The notes below the pieces were generated by a model. The model saw nothing but the letters and a program-made list of their open reading frames with translations, ran no database searches and had not been told where the DNA came from. DNA of 64,000 nucleotides from Enterococcus dispar ATCC 51266 (GTDB taxonomy: Bacteria; Bacillota; Bacilli; Lactobacillales; Enterococcaceae). Below are positions 28,405 to 37,320 of the stretch, piece by piece. The DNA is taken from contig NZ_KE136354.1 in the NCBI RefSeq assembly GCF_000406945.1, positions 960,101 to 1,024,100 of the forward strand. Reading direction: 5' to 3'. Made by a program: the position numbers and the translations under genes. Positions within the stretch are counted from its first letter, which is position 1. Each line of letters starts with the position of its first letter.

Positions 28405-28812
28405 CTATTTACTGTTTAGTTCATCAAATCCTTTGATAAGTTCTGCAGTAATTGGATCTACCGCAATTTCTAAACCACGTTGCATAAAATCTTGTGGCAT
28501 ATTTCGTTGCGAAGTTCCAATACCTAAATCTGGATATTTGATGTATTCAAAGCTTTTCTTGGGTCTCACACGAAAACCAAGGTTAAAATATTGTACGTTA
28601 AGCGGTTTGCTACTTCTAGCATGCCGATGACCACGCCTTAAATCCTCATTGCTAATCGGGATTAAATTCGTAATTTTATCAACTGCTACTTGCCCACCGG
28701 TTTCTTTTAATACCTTGTTAATTACAGCCTCACTTTGAGAAGAATAATTTTGCATTTTTATTAGCAATGCATCTTGTCCTACAAGCGTTACTGCCCAGCG
28801 ATTGTATGCCAT
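28405..28812 (-). CDS. Tail completion / neck protein (HK97 gp10-like)
   Basis: 135 residues. Basic and helical at the N-terminus, then RRGHRHARSSKPL and a beta segment. By position (last gene before the major tail protein but after connectors) it is the tail-completion or neck component; sequence similarity is weak. The ATG at 28812 overlaps the stop of the preceding gene and follows GGAGTGG. Confidence 0.65.
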   Translation of the reverse strand: MAYNRWAVTLVGQDALLIKMQNYSSQSEAVINKVLKETGGQVAVDKITNLIPISNEDLRRGHRHARSSKPLNVQYFNLGFRVRPKKSFEYIKYPDLGIGTSQRNMPQDFMQRGLEIAVDPITAELIKGFDELNSK

Positions 28813-29213
28813 CAGCAACCACTCCTAATGATTCGTTTGAACGAAAAAATCACCTGGTCGATAAACCGATCTTGGTTATCAAGCTTCAGGTGATTCACTT
28901 CCGTTCCATTAAATTTGAAAGTGGGAGAATGCAGTAATGTTAAAACGTCTAATTGGTCTCCTGTAAGGCTTTCTCGACCTTCTGAATAGAAAGTTACATA
29001 CACGCTCTGAGAAACGCTGTACTTGCCATTCTCGCCCGATGGTGTGTCGAATCCGTCTTCTTCGATGATGAAATAGTTATAACTGTCTCCAAGTTCATCT
29101 TTTTCATCTTTTGACAAGAAATCCTGGACCACTTTAAGTTTAAAATGATCTTCAAGCTTCTTTTTGATCGTGATTGTCTGAGTCGTTAGACGTTTCTTTT
29201 CCTGTTCGTTCAC
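28812..29213 (-). CDS. Head-tail joining / tail terminator-type protein
   Basis: 133 residues from a GTG at 29213, with GGTGGG 8 bases upstream. It overlaps the preceding head closure gene by about 60 bases in another frame. Mixed helix and strand, acidic centre (KDEKDELGD), and ends FSFKRIIRSGC. Order in the connector block suggests tail terminator or neck protein; family not certain. Confidence 0.6.
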   Translation of the reverse strand: MNEQEKKRLTTQTITIKKKLEDHFKLKVVQDFLSKDEKDELGDSYNYFIIEEDGFDTPSGENGKYSVSQSVYVTFYSEGRESLTGDQLDVLTLLHSPTFKFNGTEVNHLKLDNQDRFIDQVIFSFKRIIRSGC

Positions 29214-29556
29214 TGTATTCACCCACCTTTTCCAAATACCAAAATGCAAAATAATTATCGGAGTCCACGTAGATCACATTGAATTGGTTTCCACCAATTA
29301 CTGCAAAGTATTTATCATTGTTAAAGTCCCGACAAATTGGATGCATGGGGCTTTTAACCTTTTTAGCAATTCGAGAATCTAATGCCTGCATCGTTGTGAT
29401 ATCACTTTCCCGAATGCTCATGTTCCGGAATCTGACAGATGCTAGTTTCTCATCAGTGACACCAAGCTTTTTACCAGTATCACTTCGCAATGTCGTTTGC
29501 GTTTTGATAGTTAGGATACCATCGTTAAAAACTTCAGTTACTCGTTGATTAGACAT
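29152..29556 (-). CDS. Phage head closure protein
   Basis: 134 residues. Beta-rich with MSIRESDITTMQALDSRIAKKVKSP and FNVIYVDSDN, the look of head-tail joining (SPP1 gp16-like) proteins that plug the portal. The ATG at 29556 lies within the end of the connector gene (8-base overlap). Confidence 0.7.
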   Translation of the reverse strand: MSNQRVTEVFNDGILTIKTQTTLRSDTGKKLGVTDEKLASVRFRNMSIRESDITTMQALDSRIAKKVKSPMHPICRDFNNDKYFAVIGGNQFNVIYVDSDNYFAFWYLEKVGEYSERTGKETSNDSDNHDQKEA

Positions 29557-29869
29557 TAACATCACCATTTTCTTCCCAATCCATCAACGCATATTTTTGA
29601 ATGTATGCGAGAATCTCACTCGCAAAATTCTTTTCGAATTCATTCAACGCATTGTTCCAGTCATACCTACATCGCTCAATTAATAGCGTATGCTCGATAT
29701 CGTAACCAGAAAATACTTCAATCGTCAGTTTTTGAGAGACTTTCGACTGAAGATAATTCATGGATTTTAGAATGATGATTTTAATCTGATCATCGTTATC
29801 TTTCCAAGTCACAAACAGATTATCTTTTACCTCTTCCAAAAGATTGTCTGAGATATCTTCAATCTTCAT
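29549..29869 (-). CDS. Head-tail connector protein (gp6/gp15-like)
   Basis: 106 residues, largely helical. The N-terminal half resembles phage adaptor proteins that bind the portal. It follows the capsid genes and precedes head closure, the canonical order. Starts 4 bases after the stop of the 74-aa gene. Confidence 0.7.
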   Translation of the reverse strand: MKIEDISDNLLEEVKDNLFVTWKDNDDQIKIIILKSMNYLQSKVSQKLTIEVFSGYDIEHTLLIERCRYDWNNALNEFEKNFASEILAYIQKYALMDWEENGDVNV

Positions 29870-29873
29870 GCAA

Positions 29874-30098
29874 TCACGCTCCTGGTAAAACGGTGAAACC
29901 AGGAACGTCTACGGCGGCAGATTCTTTACCATTTTCAACAGCAATAGCGACATAATCACCTGTGGCTACCACTGTATCTGCTGCAAGGCCGGTGATTGCC
30001 AAGGGAGATGCTCCCTCGACAACCAACGTGCCATCTTTCTTATTGATTTTGAACGTACGAGATGCGGCTTTCATTGTTTTAGTAGCTGCTTTAGCCAT
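29874..30098 (-). CDS. Small Ig-like/decoration-type protein downstream of capsid gene, 74 aa
   Basis: A basic 20-residue N-terminus (MAKAATKTMKAASRTFKINK) leads into a small beta domain ending VDVPGFTVLPGA. Placement directly after the capsid gene suggests a capsid decoration or fibre component. It has its own AAAGGA site. No family assigned. Confidence 0.6.
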   Translation of the reverse strand: MAKAATKTMKAASRTFKINKKDGTLVVEGASPLAITGLAADTVVATGDYVAIAVENGKESAAVDVPGFTVLPGA

Positions 30099-30113
30099 TC
30101 ATATCATCCTTTC

Positions 30114-30187
30114 TCACGATAGTGCGACAGTTGCCCCATCCGCTGTCGGTGTTACACTTCCGACAGTTGGGGCTGTTATTTTGACGC
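30114..30187 (-). promoter_or_regulatory. Capsid frameshift cassette (slip site plus hairpin)
   Basis: Reads GCG-TCA-AAA-TAA, spacer TAACA, then GCCCC-AA-CTGTCGG, loop, CCGACAG, CGGAT, GGGGC on the - strand. The 5-bp outer and 7-bp inner stems are perfectly paired. Confidence 0.75.
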
Positions 30188-31297
30188 AGGAGCCAAATTG
30201 GTAATATCTAAGACAACAAAACTATCATTGCGTTTTGGTTGGCCATTGGCATATTGTTTTGCTAAATAAACACGTTCATCTTCCACAAAATGGTATTCGT
30301 CAGAAGCCTCAATTTTTAAAGTAGAACCAATACCCATAAAATAATCGTCAGCAACACCAACAACAGCTTTTCCTTCTGGAACTGCGATAGATTGCATGTC
30401 AGATACTGGAACTGGCAATGTTTGAACATATTGTCCGTTATCAGCTAACACGGTCTTAGCAGGAAAGACTTTAGACCAATAATCAGTTGGGTTAACAATT
30501 AAGACAACGTCAGATGGATTTACTGTACGGTAAATTGGATCTGTCACATCCTCAATTGTAAATTTTGATAAACGTGCCATTAATCCGCCCATTGTCACAG
30601 CATCTAAAACGGTGATAGCTTCTGCTTCTTTTTCAGCATACTCACCATCTGTTTGTTTTGACATATCACGCATCATGCCAATTGGTTGATCTTTACCAGT
30701 ACCATCAACAATTGCTTGCTCTAAAGCGATACGTAAAGATTCAACTAAAACCGTACGAACATATCGGTCAATCCATTCTGGACCCAAGTCTAACATTGCT
30801 TTACAAATTGGAATATAACCAGAAAGTTTGAACTGTTTCATGTTAACTACGTCAAAGCCATTGTCTAAAACTTTTTTAACAGCTTCACATAGCTTGCCCC
30901 ACCAAGCAGGATTAACGCCACGAGACACAATCCATTCAGACACACTCGTTACATTGACAAAATTAATCTTCTGCAACAATGGATGAGATTGTTCCAAATC
31001 TTCAAATACACGTTCAAAAACAGTAGCTGGTACTAATTCTTCAACACCAGCAAAACCATCATTTTTTACGACCGCATTGTAGTATTTTGTTTCTTGACTC
31101 GTTAAAACTCGTTGCCCACGATTCATTAAAATAAGATTATCTTGATTCTGAGTCTGAGCATCTTTTAGAATTTTATTTTGGATTTCATTTGAAAAAGCAA
31201 CCATTGCTTGGCCAAAATCCTCTTCATTTCCATTTTTAAATGCTTGCAATAATTGTTCACTAGAATCTGTAGCATTTTTTAAATTTTTTACAGTCAT
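30114..31297 (-). CDS. Major capsid protein (HK97 fold) with predicted -1 frameshift extension
   Basis: The zero-frame product is 373 residues (31297-30176, ending APASK). The first about 75 residues are a charged helical delta-like region, probably cut by the ClpP-type protease; the remainder is an HK97-type capsid (GVEELVPATVFERVFEDL). The stop is in TCA-AAA-TAA, followed 5 bases after AAA by a strong hairpin. A -1 slip on AAA adds 21 residues (ITAPTVGSVTPTADGATVAL then S), stopping at 30114. Capsids of mixed length would result. Coordinates cover the long form. Confidence 0.9.
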
Positions 31298-31983
31298 TTT
31301 TCGTCCTCTTTTCTAATTGTTTTTTGTAGAGCATTTGCAAAAGCTGCAAAGCGTTGTTCACGTTTTGCAAAGACTTCAGCAGTAATTTCAGCGGTTTCTT
31401 CTTCAAGTTCTTGTGGGTCTGTTTCTTTTACCTCATCTACAATTTCATCAACTAATCCGTATCGTAAAGCTGTTTCGGCATCCATAAATGTTTCATCAAC
31501 TAATAATTTTTGTAGTTCATCATCAGTGCCATTGAAACGTTGTTTATAGGAGGCTTTTACAGATTTATCAATTGATTCCAATTGGTCGGCAATGCGGCGA
31601 AAATCATCCACATTTCCTTCTTCCCAGGTACTAGCACGGTGAATCATGAGTTGCGCATTGGAATAGATTTGGATAGTATCACCAGCCATTGCAATAATGG
31701 AAGCAGCAGAAGCGGCAATTCCGTTAATAATCACGTTAATTTTGGCGTTATTGGCTTTTAACAAATTACCAATCGCAATACCTTGAAAAACATCTCCACC
31801 GTTGGAATTAATCACAACATCAATTTCTTCTTTGTCACCTAAACCGTCCAACATTCGTTTAATCCCTTTATCTGTATTCCCTTCAAAGAACCAACTTGAG
31901 CCAATAAAACCTTGAATGTAAATTTGAGGTTTAGCTGTATCCTCATTTTTAACTGCTAGAAATGTTTTCATCGTTGTTGTCAT
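31294..31983 (-). CDS. ClpP-family head maturation protease
   Basis: 229 residues. INSNGGDVFQGIAIGNLL forms the oxyanion region, GIAASAASIIAMAG the nucleophile Ser, LMIHRAST the His; an Asp lies further on. Processes the capsid N-terminus during head assembly. The acidic C-terminal tail (ELEEETAEITAE) is scaffold-like. The first ATG has GGAGGTG upstream and overlaps the end of the portal gene; the 3' end overlaps the capsid start by 4 bases. Confidence 0.93.
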   Translation of the reverse strand: MTTTMKTFLAVKNEDTAKPQIYIQGFIGSSWFFEGNTDKGIKRMLDGLGDKEEIDVVINSNGGDVFQGIAIGNLLKANNAKINVIINGIAASAASIIAMAGDTIQIYSNAQLMIHRASTWEEGNVDDFRRIADQLESIDKSVKASYKQRFNGTDDELQKLLVDETFMDAETALRYGLVDEIVDEVKETDPQELEEETAEITAEVFAKREQRFAAFANALQKTIRKEDEK

Positions 31984-33130
31984 TCACATCACCTCCCTTC
32001 AAGTCTGTTTCTTCCATATAGTTTTTGGTCATGTAGAGCTTGTCAGCAGCTGGATCATCGGCGCGATCAAATCCATTTCTTTCTCGTGCCTCGTTTGGCG
32101 TGGATTGCATAGACCGAATGGCGATATCGTTAGCAGTTACCAGGTCTTTGAAACTTGCAATTTTAATCATGGATGTATCAGCACGAATATAATCACCTCT
32201 TAAAAATTCTGCCGAACTATAAAGGTTCGCGTTAAAAGTGTCTTGAATAAGCTCTACCATAGGAATAATGCAGAACATCAAAAAAGCGTCCACTTGATCA
32301 GATAAACCGGACATATTGCCCTTAAAAAGGTTTATCGGAACATGGAACGCTATAGCAGCAAGTTCAAACACATCATCTATTAAATTTTTAATGTCTCGCG
32401 AATCAGGACGACTTGAATCCGAAATATCTTTCAGATCGTATCCTTCTTGCAATTGAAACACTGCACCAGCATTATCAGCTTCCATAAAAGTCTTAAACTG
32501 CGAAGTCATCATGTCATTAATCTTCTTTTGATTCCCGCCGTCTTGTGGTCGAAATAAATCGCCTTTCATAATATATCGTCTAGCATTTGACCGCTTGTAA
32601 ATGTTCATTGCACTGGCGATAAGTTTTCCATAGCTGAGATAGAAGCTATCTACCAATTGGCGAATATTAGTGTCTGATAACCTAATCAAAAAGACATCTT
32701 CTTCGGAAAAAGATTTATCAAACATCAAATCGCCAATAATAACATTTGTGTAATAATCATATTTGATGGCGGATTCTACTACATTCCAACCATCAGCAAT
32801 AAAAATCTCATCACTAAATGGTTCAGGAGACACAATTAAAACTTCGTTATAATAGATCAATCGCCGAATCAACTTTTTCCGAAACTCTGTCGCACTTTCT
32901 TTTTTGTTTGGGGCTACATTAAGTCGATAGTATAGTGAATTTCGAACACTCTTTTTTTTGGAGTACGTCTTAAACTCTACTTTTGACATAGCATTTGCAA
33001 TTAAGTCAATACAGGTTTCAATTGCAAACTGTTTTACGGCCATGTCAGTCTGTAATTTGCAAAAGTGATCCTCTATAGTCTCTAGACTTCGACGTGTGAA
33101 AAAATTATAAGCTGTTGAAATTAATCCCAA
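31949..33130 (-). CDS. Portal protein (HK97 family)
   Basis: 393 residues. Forms the dodecameric DNA gate of the head. The N-terminus GLISTAYNFFTRRS, the CIDLIANAMSKVEFKTY helix, the YNEVLIVSPE strand and FHVPINLFKGNMSGLSDQ are typical. The start is TTG at 33130, with GGAGGTG 7 bases upstream. The acidic tail overlaps the protease start. Confidence 0.92.
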   Translation of the reverse strand: MGLISTAYNFFTRRSLETIEDHFCKLQTDMAVKQFAIETCIDLIANAMSKVEFKTYSKKKSVRNSLYYRLNVAPNKKESATEFRKKLIRRLIYYNEVLIVSPEPFSDEIFIADGWNVVESAIKYDYYTNVIIGDLMFDKSFSEEDVFLIRLSDTNIRQLVDSFYLSYGKLIASAMNIYKRSNARRYIMKGDLFRPQDGGNQKKINDMMTSQFKTFMEADNAGAVFQLQEGYDLKDISDSSRPDSRDIKNLIDDVFELAAIAFHVPINLFKGNMSGLSDQVDAFLMFCIIPMVELIQDTFNANLYSSAEFLRGDYIRADTSMIKIASFKDLVTANDIAIRSMQSTPNEARERNGFDRADDPAADKLYMTKNYMEETDLKGGDVNDNNDENISSS

Positions 33131-33149
33131 TATTTTTCACCTCCTCTCA

Positions 33150-34838
33150 TTAAAAGACTAGCGGTTGAAACTCTCCAACATCCCCCGATGGGTTAATAAT
33201 TTCAATTGGCTGTGAATCATAAATTTCATCCAAACAATTTAATCCATGCAAGAATGAGAAAAATCCATCTGTCTTTCTCGTTTCAGCATCAATCTTTTCA
33301 TACCGAATATTGCCATTTCCAACATGTTCTTCATAAACATTCATGCAATACCAACGCATGATGGCATCATCGCCAAAATACAATTTCTGACTGATAAATA
33401 AATCATCAACAACTTCTTTCAAAATCCCATGAGTTGCTGATCCACTACGCACAATTTCCACTATAAAACCTACCTCTTCTAATGCGGGTTTCAAAATCTT
33501 CGCTCGAAACATATCCATGCAGATTTTCTTGATGTAGTAATGTTTGGCCTGTTCCAAAAACCAATTGACGATATATTCGGCTTCAATTCGCTTACCATGA
33601 ACAATTTGAGCTTTCTTCTGTTCCAGAGCTAAATCAATGATTTCCTTTTTAATATTCTGGGTTTGAAGTGCTGATGCATGGATAAATGTATGCTGCTTGA
33701 AAAATGTATCACCACCGTATTTTCCGAGCAATCCAACACTGGCAAAATCTCGTCGGTCTGCAAAGTCGAGAGTTCCAATGACTTCATCCATTTTTTCCGG
33801 AAACTCTTTTTCCCTGGTATGAAGAACATCCTCATATGAAGCTACTGCAAAACGAGTATCTTCCATTGGTCGGTTCATTCGTTTAGTCATAAACGTTAGA
33901 CGTACTTGTGAGCTACGTTGCATCTGAGCATATTCTTGAAACATTTTTTTCTTTAGGTAATCATTGTAATTGATTGATGGACAAGATTTTTCCCACAATT
34001 CTGGTGTATCTACCTCTTCATCGGAGTCCAATTTGCAAATAAATGGAAAAAGTCCTGAAAAGCTGACACCCTCTTTGTCTATGCCAAGTTCACCAGAAAA
34101 AATCATTTTGGCTTCTTCGATTAGGTCGTCTAGCGGACCTCCTCGGACATTTCCGTTTGTAGTGTCATAGAATTCTCTATAATCTTTTATTTTACCTCCA
34201 CCAGAAGTTGCAACGTTCATCGTTTCATAATTCTCATTTTCATGGATTTCATCAAACCTATTTGCACCCGGACGTTTCCCATCTTTGGTTCTAGCGTTAG
34301 ACGTATTGTATTTAAGACGGCTATTTGTTGCTTTGTTCTTGATAACCATATTCGTAGTATCAAAAACTTTCTTATCTAACTCCGGACTGCTTTTGACTAC
34401 CTGTTGGACATCGATAAAGCTTGTCATTGCTTGGCTCTCATTATTAGCATAAATATCAATGTCATAATTCTTTATACCATGTTTTGCCGTCAGCATAAAA
34501 AAGTTATTCCAAGCTGCATAACCGGTCTTACCATTGCCTCGCCCCATCAGCGTCAAAAAGCGGTTAAAGACCAAGGTATCATCTTTTTTCCAGCGAAAAC
34601 CATAGATAAAACATTGGATAAATTCTTCCCATGGGATCAATTTAAAAGGAAAATATTTGGCTGGTATGGTAATAGAATTTTCTACCATCTCAGAATCAAA
34701 GTAGATATCATTTCTAGAAAAAACTCGTTCTTCCAAATATCTCTTCAACTCTAATTGCTCTTTGCATGCTTGAACTTCCCCATTTTCAATAGCATTCAGC
34801 CATTTGCTAATAAACTTATAATTCCGGAACTGATTCAT
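33150..34838 (-). CDS. Terminase large subunit
   Basis: 562 residues. ATPase motif MGRGNGKTGYAAW (about residues 95-107), Walker B-like NRFDEIHEN, and the C-terminal nuclease with GTLDFADRRDF. Cuts concatemers and pumps DNA into the head. Its ATG overlaps the end of the small subunit gene. Confidence 0.95.
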   Translation of the reverse strand: MNQFRNYKFISKWLNAIENGEVQACKEQLELKRYLEERVFSRNDIYFDSEMVENSITIPAKYFPFKLIPWEEFIQCFIYGFRWKKDDTLVFNRFLTLMGRGNGKTGYAAWNNFFMLTAKHGIKNYDIDIYANNESQAMTSFIDVQQVVKSSPELDKKVFDTTNMVIKNKATNSRLKYNTSNARTKDGKRPGANRFDEIHENENYETMNVATSGGGKIKDYREFYDTTNGNVRGGPLDDLIEEAKMIFSGELGIDKEGVSFSGLFPFICKLDSDEEVDTPELWEKSCPSINYNDYLKKKMFQEYAQMQRSSQVRLTFMTKRMNRPMEDTRFAVASYEDVLHTREKEFPEKMDEVIGTLDFADRRDFASVGLLGKYGGDTFFKQHTFIHASALQTQNIKKEIIDLALEQKKAQIVHGKRIEAEYIVNWFLEQAKHYYIKKICMDMFRAKILKPALEEVGFIVEIVRSGSATHGILKEVVDDLFISQKLYFGDDAIMRWYCMNVYEEHVGNGNIRYEKIDAETRKTDGFFSFLHGLNCLDEIYDSQPIEIINPSGDVGEFQPLVF

Positions 34839-35139
34839 TTCCTCCGCTCACCACCTCAGGAGTGATGCCAAGTTTATCAAGCATGAGTCCCATTTGTTTA
34901 TTAACCGATACCAATAGCGCCACCGAATCATTCTTTTTTCCATCAGGTAAACGAATTCCTTTTTCAGATATATCCGTCTCTAATAAAATTGCTGTTTCCC
35001 ACAATTTTATGTAACGATCAATGTTATCTGTAAACGGCTCAATGCTAGTGTTTTGATTTTGCAATTGATCCAACAGTGATCGTCTTAACTTTTCTCGGTA
35101 CCTATTTTTTGCTAACTCGTTCTTGAACAAACCATACAC
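34816..35139 (-). CDS. Terminase small subunit (P27 type)
   Basis: 107 residues. Mostly helical; contains ILLETDISEKGIRLPDGKKN and SVNKQMGLMLDKLGITP, like P27-family small subunits that recognise cos. GAGGAGGTGT precedes the ATG. Confidence 0.85.
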   Translation of the reverse strand: MYGLFKNELAKNRYREKLRRSLLDQLQNQNTSIEPFTDNIDRYIKLWETAILLETDISEKGIRLPDGKKNDSVALLVSVNKQMGLMLDKLGITPEVVSGGNESVPEL

Positions 35140-35235
35140 CTCCTCGCGTGATAAAGTTTTGAAAAATATTTTTTCCTGCTACCTTCTTCCGTTCGGAGCC
35201 CTTCCTACAAACGGCAAAATATTTTAAGGGGGGGC
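35140..35235. other. Candidate cos region
   Basis: A 96-base gap between the small terminase gene and the genes after HNH, with a run of seven or more G at about 35220-35227 and GC-rich patches in otherwise AT-rich DNA. In HNH-terS phages cos lies here. The exact cut cannot be read from sequence. Confidence 0.4.
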
Positions 35236-35517
35236 TTACCTTACCATCGGAATATTTTGATCTGCGTAATTAATATAAAAAATAATTTCTTCTTCAGAAT
35301 ATCCAAATACATTTTTGATACGATTGATGTTTTTTTCTTCTTGAATTGCTGACTTTACATCTAACAGTTTCATCTTGCTACAACAGTTAGGTGATAGCAG
35401 GTCTCTAATTGATACATACCTTAGATAGATTAATCGCACAATTGTTCGTTGTGTGTAGACTGAATATGTACTAATCTTTTCAAGGTCATACTCACGTCCA
35501 TTGTCATTGAGTATCAT
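35236..35517 (-). CDS. Hypothetical phage protein between HNH and terminase, 93 aa
   Basis: Starts MILNDNGREYDLEKISTYS, with AGGTGG 8 bases before the ATG. Helical and charged (IQEEKNINRIKNVFGYSEEE). Its place, between the HNH gene and terS, suggests a packaging role. No family recognised. Confidence 0.65.
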   Translation of the reverse strand: MILNDNGREYDLEKISTYSVYTQRTIVRLIYLRYVSIRDLLSPNCCSKMKLLDVKSAIQEEKNINRIKNVFGYSEEEIIFYINYADQNIPMVR

Positions 35518-35522
35518 TGGCT

Positions 35523-35867
35523 TCACCACCTTTCTGTTGGGTCGAAGTTCTTGAAACTATTCAGCTTCTTTTGTTTTTTCTCAGCTATTGTCATGTATCG
35601 TTCATGCACTTCATTATGATGATCAATACATAAGCAGATAAGATTGTCTAAAGTCAGTGCTAAGTCCGGCCTATCCTTCACTTCTTTTATATGATGGACA
35701 TTCTCAACTTTGTGGTGCCGGCCAAGTGCTTTACACATTTGGCATTCATAATGATCCCGCTTCATTGCTCGCTGTCTTAGATGACGCCACTTAGCGCTGT
35801 CATAGAACACCTTGAGCCTATCTTCATGAATCAACTCAACCAGCCATTGATAATACTGTTTATCCAA
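35523..35867 (-). CDS. HNH endonuclease
   Basis: 114 residues. CQMC zinc pair, VHHIKEVKDRPDLALTLDNL and CIDHHNEVH form the HNH site. HNH proteins next to terS are needed with terminase for cos cleavage in many phages. GAGGTG precedes the ATG. Confidence 0.93.
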   Translation of the reverse strand: MDKQYYQWLVELIHEDRLKVFYDSAKWRHLRQRAMKRDHYECQMCKALGRHHKVENVHHIKEVKDRPDLALTLDNLICLCIDHHNEVHERYMTIAEKKQKKLNSFKNFDPTERW

Positions 35868-35887
35868 CTAAGACACCTCCAAAATAA

Positions 35888-35912
35888 AAAGACCACTCAA
35901 CGAGTGATCTAA
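35888..35912 (-). terminator. Terminator after the late regulator gene
   Basis: GACCACTC-AAC-GAGTGATC stem, T run on the - strand. Separates early and late transcripts. Confidence 0.75.
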
Positions 35913-35965
35913 TTTGATAATACTATTTTAGGCTATTGACAAGCGGAATAATACCGATTTTTTTC

Positions 35966-36385
35966 TCATTCTGGCAATATACCTCTTTTTCTTGCTAGGG
36001 TTTCTAATATTTTATATCTTTTACGATAAACACTACCTGTTGAACAGTGAACCCTATCTGCAATCTCTGTCCATCCCAGATAATCGCTATCTCCCCACAT
36101 GTATTTATCAACTATTTCCTTTAATTCATCACTTAACGAATCGTACGCCTTGCTAATATCTGCATACAGTTTTGAATAGTAAATGTAACTTTTATTATCT
36201 TCTCGTTTAATTAAATCTGACAACGCTCTCTCTGTATGCGACTGTGTGCCTTTTATCCAAGAGTTTACATCTTCCGGCTTCCACTCTTTTGCTACAAGCG
36301 CCTCTGCTATTTTTGAAGGTATCTTCCGATATGAACGAAAGTCTTCTTCCAAACTTGCTAACTTTGTCTTGCTTAATTCTGCCAA
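35966..36385 (-). CDS. ArpU/RinA-type late transcription regulator
   Basis: 139 residues. The C-terminus YLGWTEIADRVHCSTGSVYRKRY is a sigma-70 region 4-like helix-turn-helix; the N-terminus is helical. These proteins switch on packaging, structural and lysis genes. It lies at the early/late boundary, as expected. Confidence 0.82.
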   Translation of the reverse strand: MAELSKTKLASLEEDFRSYRKIPSKIAEALVAKEWKPEDVNSWIKGTQSHTERALSDLIKREDNKSYIYYSKLYADISKAYDSLSDELKEIVDKYMWGDSDYLGWTEIADRVHCSTGSVYRKRYKILETLARKRGILPE

Positions 36386-36406
36386 ACTGCCTGCCTCCTA
36401 AAATTT

Positions 36407-36769
36407 TTAAATAAACATCATTGCGATCGACCCAATTCCCCAAAATAGCAATGTGGCTATGATAGATACATACGCTTTTTGATTATTCTCGTACCCATCA
36501 TTCTTATTTCCAATTTTGGCGGTCAGAAAGCTAACGAATACATCTAAGCCAAACGCTTGCCAGTAACTCAACGTCGCAAGGCCAAACGTTGGTACAATCA
36601 ATCCATTCCACAGTTTCATCGCCACAAATCCGCCTAATGCGATAGAAAACACCATAAGTGCTAAACTCCATAGACAGCCCCACGATTTAACGGCGGCTTC
36701 TTTCGCTAGGTCAACCGTTTCTTTTTTTAGTTGTTCGTTTTCTCTTTCTAAATCTTTCAATTCGTCCAT
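36407..36769 (-). CDS. Phage membrane protein, 120 aa
   Basis: A short N-terminal coiled coil (LERENEQLKKETVDLAKEAA), then about three membrane helices, the last at the extreme C-terminus (ISIIATLLFWGIGSIAMMFI region). AGGAAGG precedes the ATG. Function unknown; could act in exclusion or be a spare membrane protein. Confidence 0.65.
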   Translation of the reverse strand: MDELKDLERENEQLKKETVDLAKEAAVKSWGCLWSLALMVFSIALGGFVAMKLWNGLIVPTFGLATLSYWQAFGLDVFVSFLTAKIGNKNDGYENNQKAYVSIIATLLFWGIGSIAMMFI

Positions 36770-36900
36770 TTCCTTCCTCCCTCACTCGAATCGCCCGCCT
36801 ATCGAACGGTAGAACGGACGATTTTAAGTTACTCTAAACGTTGATGCAATGCCGTTTGTCAGTTTGCAACCGGTGGAACCGTTAAGGATTGCTTAACAGT
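36770..36900. other. Gap with short palindromes upstream of the membrane protein gene
   Basis: No gene seen. AACAGTT-C-AACTGTT at about 36895-36909 overlaps the stop of the next gene, and there are ACCGGT/ACCGTT repeats. May hold a promoter for the late regulator; no clear -35/-10 pair found. Confidence 0.35.
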
Positions 36901-37320
36901 TCAACTGTTTCCATTTTGGCAAGAGTTCAAGCCCCATTCCGCAAACGCAGCGAGGACTTGGCACCATTCCACATCTGATAAGCTAGATGGAATCAGGTCT
37001 AATTCAACATTAGTTTCATAAAACCAATATAATGCTGCATGGATATTTCTGCGCCGCTGCGTTTCTTCCTTCAACCACTCCAACACGACCTGCTGATCGT
37101 CGGTGAGAGAGGGAGAGACAGGCTGTAATGATTCTGGAAATACCGGTATCCACTGTTCAATAGCGATATACTCCTCGTTGGCTTCAATCACGCCATTTAA
37201 AATATAAGCATCATTGTCAGAAATGATTGGAAACCCAGTAACATACCCATCACCTTGGTATTTAATTCCAATTTCTGCCATTTGATTTAAGCTCATCATG
37301 GACTTGCCTTGATATTTCAT
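36901..37320 (-). CDS. Hypothetical phage early protein, 139 aa
   Basis: Starts MKYQGKSMMSLNQMAEIGIK, with GGGAGG ahead. The N-terminal half is beta-like; the C-terminal half is helical and tryptophan-rich (WLKEETQRRRNIHAALYWFY). It ends the run of coupled early genes. Unknown function. Confidence 0.65.
   Translation of the reverse strand: MKYQGKSMMSLNQMAEIGIKYQGDGYVTGFPIISDNDAYILNGVIEANEEYIAIEQWIPVFPESLQPVSPSLTDDQQVVLEWLKEETQRRRNIHAALYWFYETNVELDLIPSSLSDVEWCQVLAAFAEWGLNSCQNGNS

Noticed and set aside
27756-30187. +1 frameshifting as in phage PSA for the capsid and tail genes
   Set aside because: The homologous extensions lie in the -1 frame; the +1 frame at both sites does not give matching peptides.
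35966-36385. Late regulator as a terminase small subunit
   Set aside because: The C-terminal sigma-region-4-like HTH and its position before HNH and a clear TerS fit an ArpU/RinA regulator.
36207-36443. 78-codon frame between the late regulator and membrane protein genes
   Set aside because: Overlaps both genes almost fully and has no start signal.
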